From positions 248,001 through 312,000 of the forward strand of contig OX459099.1 in NCBI GenBank assembly GCA_949775045.1: a stretch of 64,000 nt of DNA, in the 5' to 3' direction. Source of the DNA: Metridium senile (lineage: Eukaryota; Cnidaria; Anthozoa; Actiniaria; Metridiidae). A model generated the notes under the pieces. That model made no database searches and was not told where the DNA came from. It worked only from the letters and a program-made list of their open reading frames with translations. This document shows, in pieces, positions 56,601 through 64,000 of this stretch. The first letter of the stretch is position 1. Every line of letters starts with the position of its first letter. The translations under genes and the position numbers were made by a program.

Positions 56601-59600
56601 AATCATTGGGCCAAACTACATGAACAATTGAATGAATTAAGTAACAATAAATATATGGATATATCAATGAGTAACAAAATAAAGACCATTCATATAAAGA
56701 AATGAATGAAGAAATGTTCAAATAAATAAACTAATAAATCTATTAATTAATCTAGTTTTAATTAACAAAAATTAAAACAATGAATAGGTTGAAAATCTGT
56801 AAATAAAATAACTAAAATAAGGTTGAAAACCCTTGTCTTGTTTATAAAAAAAACAATGATTAGCTTTCAATATCTTAGTTCAACTAGTCCCAACATGACT
56901 CCCCCTAGAATAAATGTAGCCCTCTAGGTACACCTTAACTAATAACCAGCAATATGTTTTACAGATTATCAAACCTTTACTGTATGTAATACTAGAATCA
57001 ATAAACTAAAATATACTCATAAAATAAATACTAATTACATACTGATAGATTTTGATGATACATAGCAATAAATAATAATTATGATTGATAAATACATGAT
57101 AAAATGATTCTAAGTATATCAATGATGTGTTAACTGCAATAATTATGATTGATAAATACATGATAAAATGATTCTAAGTATATCAATGATGTGTTAACTG
57201 CAATAATTATGATTGATAAATACATGATAAAATGATTCTAAGTATATCAATGATGTGTTAACTGCAATAATTATGATTGATAAATACATGATAAAATGAT
57301 TCTAAGTATATCAATGATGTGTTAACTACAATAATTATGATTGATAAATACATGATAAAATGATTCTAAGTATATCAATGATGTATTAACTGCAATAATT
57401 ATGATTGATAAATACATGATAAAATTATTCTAAGTATATCAATGATGTGTTAACTGCAATAATTATGATTGATAAATACATGATAAAATGATTCTAAGTA
57501 TATCAATGATGTGTTAACTGCAATAATTATGATTGATAAATACATGATAAAATGATTCTAAGTATATCAATGATGTGTTAACTGCAATAATTATATGATT
57601 GTATGGATGTATACCTCTCCAGCTTTTCAAACACATCCTCAGGTGCAAAGTTTCTCAATTGCTGCTGAACTGGTTTTATTTCAGTTTCAGGAAGATTTTC
57701 AACAGGTTTTTCAAGTTCTACTGTTCTCTCAATGCTTTTATTGAAAGAAAAACACCAGTCATTGTGTAAAATATCCAGGAACACTTACAGGTGCAAAGGA
57801 CAGAGTGTCCAGGAAAACACACAAGTGCAAAGAACAACACTCAAGATTGTGCATAGATGATGTGCAGATACACATAAAAATAATATTGTACAGATGATGG
57901 TGGATATAGATTGAAATCTTCATTGTTCAATACGTTAATGAGTAAGAGCTTATTATTCTCTTTCATGCAAAAAGACACACATTACTAGTTATCTATGGTG
58001 CAATAATCCCCTTACTATCAAGTGCTACATGAATGTTTATGGTGAGTAACACCACATGCTTTATGTATCATTTATCTAACATGCAGTCATTATGGTAGCT
58101 ATTGCTATAGTTCAGTAGAAATACTAAAAAGAGCCTAGACATAATTTGAATACTATCTAGATAGACATATTAAATAGATGCCATTATTATACTATTTAAG
58201 GTGTTAACTTAATGAAGTTTATTAAACTAGCTTAGGGTGAATATATTAATACCATATGGTGCATAAAGTGTACACCTACTTGCAAGAAAACTAGTCATAT
58301 GAAAACAGAACATTAATAATTTAGTAACAAAGGAATATCAGGAATTACAAAACAAACAGTTCAGCTTGAGTGATCTTCATTTGTCTTTTAATTAATTCCT
58401 TTCCCACTAAATTACAAAAGTCAGGACAACGTTCTTGCAATTAGGTGTATACTGACATTATAGCATTAGTTAGCAACATACAATATACTTAGTAAGACAC
58501 AACAGACAGTTAAAGCGTTAGAATACCTGAACCCATCATTGGTAGGCTTGTCTTTGTCTTTGTCCTTCTCACTTGAGAATAAATGGGTTATTAGTGTTAG
58601 TGGTTAGAATCTAGAATATCATGCAAAACGTTGGGTGGTTATTTTGGCAAAGAGGATTTATCAGGGACAACTATGATTAAATTTGACACTTTATGTCCCA
58701 CAAAAACTGTTTAATTATTGAATTGAAAATCTCTGGTGTTGTTATCCCTGATAAAACCACTCAAGACCCTTTCTAACGAAGCTGGTAATCAGATGCACCT
58801 TTCAAGCCTCACTCTGACTTATGAAACATTTATTAAGTGAGGCTTGTCTGGCATATGATTGGCTGCTTCGTGATAGAGGTATGTTAGGACATTATAAGCA
58901 CCGTGTATTTCATGCAATGTACAGCGACGCCTTGGTTAGGTTTATTACATGTTTAAAATGGTTATATAATGCTTGTAAAACCTATTGCATTACAACATCT
59001 ATTTTACAATATACCAACTGTTCACATTTAATGCTAGTATTCATGTTATATATCTCATTAGAGTATATTATGGTCTTACAGCTGTTTAATCAATTATTGA
59101 ACAAAAGCTGGCTTACAACCTTTGTATTTCTTCTTAAATATCACAACCGTTGTTGTGATTAGTATCCTGGTTATTGATTATTAAAGCAGACATTACAAGT
59201 AAAATAAAGTTAGATAGATTTAGATGTTGTTACGTTATGCACCTAGATACTTTAATTTCACTAATTCTTGCACCTAGATACTTTAATTTCACTAATTCTT
59301 TTATAAAATTATATCTTAGCTCTTTAACTCTACTTTTAATCCAAGCTGAATTTAACATCTACCTCATGTTGCAGCAATTAATTACTTAACATGAATTGTT
59401 TAAGTCTTTACTTGATAGTACTTTTAATAAAAATGAAATGATCTTGCCTCAAGTTTCAAGGTTTATAGAATTGTATAACTCTATTTTAATGTTACCGCCT
59501 TGGTACATCGTACTGTGTTTAACTGTGTTTATAGTTGTTTTATTTAAGGACATACTGTACATTGCCGTGAGTGATTATCATGCATTTAACATGCATTGAC

Positions 59601-62026
59601 ATAAGGCATGTACCTGGGACCTCTAGAACGCCTCATATCTTTCATGGTTTTTCTATCCAAGGATTTAGCACGTCTCCTATCACCTAGCTGTGGCTCTTCA
59701 TCCCTTTGACTTGAGAAAAGGAACAATTGCTCATGATTGAGTAGCTCTACATTGAGTGTTGCAGTGCTTGCAATATCTGTTCTGCTTGGTTCAAGATTTA
59801 CTATACTATATAGTAACTAATATTGTAATAAATATATCGTTATCTAATTATAATAAGTATATATATACAATATTACTTTATTCGTTATCTAATTATAATA
59901 AGTATTATATATAATATTACTTTATTCATTATCTAATTATAATAAGTATATATATTTATTATCCAACTAGTCATAGACGAGTAAAAATATAGCAGGAGTA
60001 GGACTGGATCGAGTAAAAATATCCAGCGATATTTTTACTCATCTATCTAGCGCTCAAGTAAAACAACATTTAGCATTATAAAAGAACAAAAACCTTTTGA
60101 TTGGATAATAAATAACTTATTAAACAGTTTAATGTGTAATATGGCTGTATATTTTAACTCGTTAACTTGCATTTTGACTTGCCCGGAGGCTCGTCAAAAT
60201 ACAGCGTTTCACTCGTAAAATATCCAGCCATATTACACATCAAACTGTCTAATAAGATATATATAACATTATTTTATCACAATGTTTGTTCAAAACACAT
60301 AAAAGTCAAACAATGGATGAAAACGAACAAAACTAATATAATAGATAATATACTTTCTAGTTTCCTTATAACAATAAAATATTGTACTATTACCACTAGT
60401 AAGAATGATATTTATCATAACAGTGGCTCTGCTGTTTGTGTATCAGTATAAATAGAATGTTCTTTGGACATTTATGAGCTGGCAGTGTCTGAGTGCCTGG
60501 TAAATGGTTATAACTTACTTGTCCAATCCATTCTCATATCCTCTCTTGCCAACTGACGGCAGTGACTTGGTGCTGGAATATCTATCCAGTTTCTTTTCTG
60601 CAACAACAAGATCCAAGTCTTGTGAGTTGCGCACCATTTCAATGGCTTCCTTCAAACTCAGCTCTTCTGTTTTCCTGCCATTTATCTATAATCCAATATA
60701 ATAAATATCAATTTAGCTGTGAATATCAACGCTGACAATAATCAACACTTAGATATAATGATGTTGGTGGTGTTACTATTTAAAAGATGATAATCACAAT
60801 ATGATGCTGGCAATGAAAACATCATGATAATGATGATAACGTTTTTTAAACAATTGTAAAAAAAAGTTTCTTACTAGTGAATAGATGATGATGATGATGC
60901 TGATGACAATAAAGTTGGTAATGAGGACAGTGGTCATTATCTAGGCAATAGTGTTGATGACAATGATATTGATAAAGAAGTGAGTAAAACCCTAAATAAT
61001 AAGAATACTATGGATACTACTTTGGTTACTATGGTTACCTTCTGGATGACATGATCACGTTGTAGTCCAGCATAGTGGGCAGTGCCTTTACGTTTGACAT
61101 CTTTGACATACAAACGGAAAGCCATGGAGAAACCAAATCCTTCTTTCTCAGGTTTCTTGAGATGGATGACATTGGTTGGTGGCATCGATCTACTTCTTCT
61201 GTCAGGTAGTGTAGCTGATTGATATGAACGATCCATTTTACTTTCACTGGGTATTGCACTGTTGGGCATCACCTTACGCCTCATGATTATCTACAACAAT
61301 AATGACATAAGTACAAAATGATCATATATTTGACATTCTTTGGTAAGTTAGCATGCATTATATTCATGGAAATGAACTACAAAATGATCATCTTATGTTT
61401 ATAGCAGTGCATTAGTGTGCATCTATACGTACCAATCTTGCACTTGTCCCTGCATCTTTAAGAGCCTGAACAGCATCTCTATGGTAACACTTCTCTACGT
61501 TGACGTCATTTACCTGGACAATGATGTCATTTTCTCTGTAGAATAACAACAGGCAATATAATGGTTTACATCATAACCCAGCTGTAAAAGTATTTAAAAT
61601 TTTCAAAGGCTTCTATATACTGACAAAACATAGACAGCAGTAAACTGTAATTCCAACAATATATCAATTAATAGAATGACCAAACAGTTATCTGATAATG
61701 TTTAATATTTCTGTTAATTACCTTAACAATCCATGTGCTGGGCTACCAGTCACAATGTCAGAGACTATAATAGACGTATCACCAGTTTTGTAGTGAGGGT
61801 TATCAAGACCTCCAGACACAGCTATTCCAAATCCTTGGTTAGCATTTGCCTGAAGACAACACACAAAAAGTCAAATAAACCATTCACATTGCATTATTGA
61901 ATTCAATTTTTACAGCAATTTGTATGCAAAGATGAGAAAATAGGAAGGAAGATGAAACGACTTCAGGTTTGTACTGACCTTTTCAAGATGGATGGTCTGT
62001 TTCTCCAGGATGTAGTGTTCTGCTGG
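46241..62026 (-). CDS. TJP1: ZO-1-like tight-junction scaffold (MAGUK) with ZU5 domain; 5' end not found
   Basis: Twenty-five exons join in frame on the - strand to 1509 codons. Domain order is that of ZO-1/TJP1: PDZ1 (about residues 8-93), PDZ2 (about 131-205), PDZ3 (478-563), SH3 (564-636), a GUK-like domain (637-874), a long disordered region and a ZU5 domain (about 1374-1490). ZO proteins link claudin-type or other junction membrane proteins to actin and bind connexins/innexins or transcription factors through PDZ domains. ZU5-bearing ZO proteins are the ancestral animal form. The first codons and 5' UTR lie upstream of 62026 and were not located. The stop is TAA at 46241-46243. Introns carry several tandem arrays, including 2.5 kb of a 15-bp repeat. 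Confidence 0.92.
46471..46724 (-). repeat. Three 85-bp tandem copies spanning a ZO-1 splice donor
   Basis: Copies begin at 46471, 46556 and 46641 (CAAATACAAACCAATGATAA). Each contains, on the - strand, the last coding bases GTGATACACCAACAG and the donor GTAATA. The rightmost copy is the real exon end at 46707. Confidence 0.9.
46889..47430 (-). repeat. 31-bp minisatellite in ZO intron
   Basis: About 17 copies of GTCCTATGGTTGGGTTCCCT plus GTGTGTTTGTT. The array stops 6 bp before the exon ending at 47437. Because 31 is not a multiple of 3, all three + frames read the same peptide set; these are artefacts. Confidence 0.92.
47822..52173 (-). CDS. TJP1: ZO gene: disordered region between GUK and ZU5
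   Basis: Exons 52173-51665, 49072-48818 and 48556-47822. The first contains RD-rich tandem repeats ([11 protein letters not shown], about seven units) after [13 protein letters not shown]. The second reads [20 protein letters not shown]. The third is Pro/Arg/Tyr-rich with many possible phosphorylation sites (SYRDDSQVI at its end). No fold is expected. The 2.6-kb intron between the first two is almost all minisatellite. Confidence 0.82.
48585..48785. repeat. Three copies of an 84-bp tandem repeat in ZO intron
   Basis: Unit with AATAAAAACATAGTATCGCA, TATACATAGTATATCCAATA and GCAGTGAATGTTCACCACAA; the third copy is partly deleted. It lies between exons 48818-49072 and 47822-48556. Confidence 0.85.
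49141..51646 (-). repeat. 2.5-kb (15-bp)n minisatellite in ZO intron 20
   Basis: Unit GTTGATGATGGTGGT on the - strand (CACCACCATCATCAA on +), well over 100 copies, with GTT/GCG variants and 12-bp and 18-bp indels; the left 430 bp are GAT/GTAT variants. The 15-bp period has no stop in several frames, so very long frames (VDDGG, LMMVV, NTTII, STPPS repeats) are open on both strands. Read-through from the preceding exon meets TGA at the donor (AAG TGA), so retained intron would not translate it from that exon. Confidence 0.95.
52408..53767 (-). CDS. TJP1: ZO gene: GUK-domain exons
   Basis: Exons 53767-53610, 53344-53192, 53122-53025, 52861-52752 and 52603-52408. [20 protein letters not shown] then [14 protein letters not shown] aligns with human ZO-1; the GxGKS P-loop of true guanylate kinases is absent, as in all ZO proteins, so no kinase activity is expected. 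It continues [20 protein letters not shown] and ends [20 protein letters not shown]. Exon 52861-52752 has its donor end duplicated downstream. Confidence 0.9.
52660..52798 (-). repeat. Tandem duplication of a ZO-1 exon end and donor
   Basis: On the - strand, GATCTTTTTAAAAGCTCCCA, GTAAGACAGTTCTCAA and donor GTGAGTATC occur at about 52788-52741 and again, with small changes, at about 52710-52666. An AT tract and AATTAATTGTTGGTATGAC separate the copies. The upstream copy is the real exon. Confidence 0.85.
52888..52995. repeat. (GA)n-rich microsatellite
   Basis: GAGAGA tracts interrupted by GTAGAAGG/GTGGAAGG, in a ZO intron. Confidence 0.85.
53785..54080 (-). repeat. 17-bp minisatellite in ZO intron
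   Basis: About 16 copies of CAGTATTGCACAAACGA with variants, some joined by CAGTAACAACAATAACAA. It starts about 18 bp from the exon beginning at 53767. Confidence 0.88.
54213..54499 (-). CDS. TJP1: ZO gene: SH3-domain exons
   Basis: Exons 54499-54454 and 54383-54213. [40 protein letters not shown] and [10 protein letters not shown] match the ZO-1 SH3 (VGDSFYIRTHFEYE...GSWLAIRI...RGIIPNKNRAEQLA). Confidence 0.9.
54972..55228 (-). CDS. TJP1: ZO gene: PDZ3 exon
   Basis: One exon encodes [60 protein letters not shown] and [15 protein letters not shown], a complete PDZ domain with SLGI as the ligand-carboxylate loop. It aligns closely with ZO-1 PDZ3, including the REEAVLxLL helix. Confidence 0.92.
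55515..59709 (-). CDS. TJP1: ZO gene: linker between PDZ2 and PDZ3
   Basis: Exons 59709-59614, 58571-58527, 57734-57615, 56457-56383, 56034-55775 and 55653-55515. Basic and acidic low-complexity sequence: [33 protein letters not shown], a Glu/Pro-rich exon, and four copies of RDRDSDRG (55930-55840). Human ZO-1 has an equivalent Arg/Asp-rich linker. All boundaries were set by phase; four of these exons keep phase 2, so they are symmetric. Confidence 0.8.
56129..56260. mobile_element. 132-bp MITE, TAGAGC family
   Basis: TAGAGCAGATTTCCTATGAC at the left and GTCATACAAATCTGCTCTA at the right are inverted complements with few changes. Internal GCAAGGCACGCACAT is shared with 21035-21127. It lies in a ZO intron. 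Confidence 0.8.
57055..57595. repeat. 64-bp tandem repeat in ZO intron
   Basis: About eight near-perfect copies of TAATTATGATTGATAAATAC, ATGATAAAATGATTCTAAGT and ATATCAATGATGTGTTAACT. The array stops about 20 bp from the donor at 57615. Confidence 0.92.
57735..58526 (-). other. ZO intron, no feature seen
   Basis: AT-rich intron sequence between exons 58527-58571 and 57615-57734. Confidence 0.5.
58572..59613 (-). other. ZO intron, no gene seen
   Basis: AT-rich intron with a short duplication (TTTAATTTCACTAATTCTT twice near 59250-59300). Small frames on + are judged non-coding. Confidence 0.5.
59958..60260. mobile_element. Foldback-containing dispersed element, copy 1
   Basis: Begins TATCCAACTAGTCATAGACG and GAGTAAAAATATAGCAGGAG, then contains a large inverted repeat: CTTATTAAACAGTTTAATGT with GTAATATGGCTG pairs with CAGCCATATTACACATCAAA and CTGTCTAATAAG (60115-60258). 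A shorter copy lies at 63438-63612. Confidence 0.7.
60519..61290 (-). CDS. TJP1: ZO gene: PDZ2 exons
   Basis: Exons 61290-61039 and 60685-60519. After a basic lead ([20 protein letters not shown]) PDZ2 begins [20 protein letters not shown], continues [20 protein letters not shown] and [20 protein letters not shown], and ends [10 protein letters not shown]. Position and sequence fit ZO-1 PDZ2, the domain-swapped dimerisation module. Confidence 0.9.
61433..62026 (-). CDS. TJP1: ZO gene: PDZ1 exons (first exons traced)
   Basis: Exons 62026-61979, 61849-61722 and 61535-61433. [59 protein letters not shown] and [17 protein letters not shown] match ZO-1 PDZ1 (SGGRDNPHFQSGETSIVISD). The exon at 62026 starts after a TTTTACAG acceptor with PAEHY, so at least one more 5' exon exists. 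Confidence 0.9.
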
Positions 62027-62179
62027 CTGTAAAAGATAACATGTAGAAAACACATTATTGCCAACATATACAACATGAACAAATCCCATCTTTGTCTCCT
62101 GAATACCTAAGTTCTACATTCATAAGTATAGAGCGACACCACTTTATATAAGCTCTACAACCCTCCACTAATAAACTAA

Positions 62180-62390
62180 AGTAGCTTAGTTGGTTAGGGT
62201 GTGGTTTTCGAAGCGAGAGGTCCCTAGACCATCCCCAGACTAAGGAAATGGGCCTTCACACTTGTTTGTACTTCTATCAATTCTGTGTAGCGATGAGTAG
62301 CTTTAAATGCCAGTAAAACAGAGCATTGATAGAGAGAGAGGAAAAGAGTGCACCGTTTGCTTCATGGAAGACGAGCTTACTTCTAGCTGA
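62180..62390 (+). mobile_element. tRNA-derived SINE upstream of the traced ZO exons
   Basis: GTAGCTTAGTTGGTTAGGGT (A-box-like) and GAGGTCCCTAGACCATCCCC (B-box-like) form a tRNA-type head, followed by a body with GGGCCTTCACACTTGTTTGT. The body differs from the SINEs at 16.5 and 17.4 kb, so it is another family. Element ends are approximate. Confidence 0.55.
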
Positions 62391-64000
62391 TGGAACTACC
62401 AACACTAAATATGATTTGCTTTTCTTCTTTACTTATTTTCCTTAGCCTGCTTTGTAGTTAACAATCAAGTCTGCAAAACAGGCTACTTTTTCGTCAACCA
62501 TAGCATGGAAAACATGGTTTATTGATCGCATGATACACATACAGTTATTTATTTATTATAGATATATACACATTAATTAATTAATTCTTATTTTATATTT
62601 TGTAGTTAATATTCTTGATAAATTTACCGTTGTGAAAGTTTATCTTAACTTATAGTATAAAAACAATATTCAGAGCTTACAAAATACATGAAATTGATTT
62701 TAAATGAGACCATGGAATAACAATCAAGCCAACATGTTTATAAATAATTAACCTTTCAAGTGTCATAAGTTTTTTTTACAAATTGTAATGAGATTTCAGA
62801 GATATAGAATAATTCTTACAACGGAAGGAAAGTATCAATTGTTGATATATTTTAGTGTCTATGTTGTCTCTAATGCAACAACCAGGCTAGGAAGATGATG
62901 CTGGTTACTAGGTAACTCATGTGTTTAACAACAATGCAGCATACATGATAGATATATACAAGACATGCTATACTTTTATGACATACATTATCATCTCATA
63001 TAACTGTCTTAAAACTGACAAACATTGCTTGAAGTCGGAAATATAGCTATAACATGATTCTGATGGCAATAAACGGTGTTATCAATTAGTTCAGTAATAT
63101 ATTTGGAACCAGAACAAGACAATAGCAAATTAACATAGCTAAAAGGTAAATGCAAATTCTATTAAATCTTATCATAAAGTAATAAAAATTTAGCATAACT
63201 TATAACTAACAAGTTAAGTATTCCCAATAAAAACTTCATCTTCATGTCAGTATTTGTCATCTATTATTAGTAACTAAAAAAGTATCTGTACACTTTAATA
63301 TTGGCTGCAGTTGTAGACTATCATCTATTTTAATGGATAATGGTTGCTAAGGAACAAGAACAGTTTCCTTTTTATCATGCTGTGAGTGTTCTCATGATTC
63401 ATTCAAAATATGTTGCTTATATGAAGAATAAAATGTATTATTATCCAACTAGGCATAGACGAGTAAAAAGATTGCAGGAGTAGGACTGGATCAAATAAAA
63501 ATATCCAGTGATATTTTTACTCGTTTTTCAAGTAATAAAATACTTTGCTCTATAAAAAAACAAAAACCTTTTTTTCTGATATTACACATCAAACTGTCTA
63601 ATAAGATATATATACTTTGGTATGGCTGCTTCCTAGTCATTTGATGCAAGACAAGGACAACACAAGGAAATAGTAAATGTAGAGTCAAGATAGTACAGAT
63701 TGGATAACCTTTATCTAGACACCGTAAAAAACATCTATGATGGGATGATATGGAACAAAATGAGATGGGAGGATAACAAGATAATATTTAATAGAAAAAT
63801 GACAGGAAGTAAGATTTGATATTGAGAACAATCATCATATTAAGTAAACATCAATTATTTCATTTGATTTTGTGACAGTGTATAAACAATAATGATAATA
63901 TACATAGATGGCATGGTCCATCCATGGTATTGATAGGTATCACAAGGTTCTTCCATTTCCTCTATCTACTGGTATGTACATACATCACTATCATAAAGTC
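62391..64000. other. Upstream intron or flank of ZO gene, no exon recognised
   Basis: AT-rich sequence. A start-codon exon for the ZO gene should lie here or beyond the window, but I found no ATG followed by an acceptable donor that reads into PDZ1. It includes an element copy at 63438-63612. Confidence 0.45.
63438..63612. mobile_element. Foldback-containing dispersed element, copy 2 (deleted)
   Basis: TATCCAACTAGGCATAGACG, GCAGGAGTAGGACTGGATC, then ATATTACACATCAAACTGTC and TAATAAGATATATA match the copy at 59958-60260, with the middle deleted. Confidence 0.7.

Overview
The window is eukaryotic, AT-rich nuclear DNA of an invertebrate animal. The genes are intron-rich with GT-AG introns. They include animal-specific proteins: a ZO/TJP scaffold with a ZU5 domain, CEP152, Ly6/uPAR-type GPI-anchored proteins and a rhodopsin-class GPCR. 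There are many TIR/foldback elements, SINEs, LINE remnants and a hammerhead ribozyme. My best guess is a cnidarian, perhaps an anthozoan. This rests on overall character only and is uncertain.

Layout. (1) 1-8.5 kb, + strand: the 3' part of a gene for a large protein with two WSC domains, a run of small in-frame exons and about 25 lysine-rich 12-residue repeats. (2) 8.9-23.2 kb, + strand: a complete CEP152 orthologue in 26 coding exons (about 1845 aa). Its introns hold SINEs, a GGT/GAT microsatellite and an inverted duplication of a gene 5' end. (3) 23.2-42.8 kb: a cluster of three Ly6/uPAR (LU) genes, two on + with one LU domain each and one on - with three LU domains, set among MITEs, satellites, a SAP-domain fragment and a hammerhead ribozyme. 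(4) 42.9-43.9 kb: an intronless class A GPCR. (5) 44-45.6 kb: a LINE remnant and a TIR element. (6) 46.2-62 kb, - strand: a ZO-1-like gene, complete at its 3' end, with 25 coding exons traced (PDZ1-PDZ2-PDZ3-SH3-GUK-disordered-ZU5). Its first exon(s) lie above 62.0 kb and were not found. One intron holds 2.5 kb of a 15-bp minisatellite.

The genes do not form a pathway: one serves centriole duplication, one cell junctions, and the others lie at the cell surface or are secreted. The shared theme is structural. In at least five places tandem duplications straddle an exon-intron boundary and copy the splice donor or acceptor. The hammerhead ribozyme on the - strand at about 24.73-24.79 kb is the clearest functional non-coding signal.
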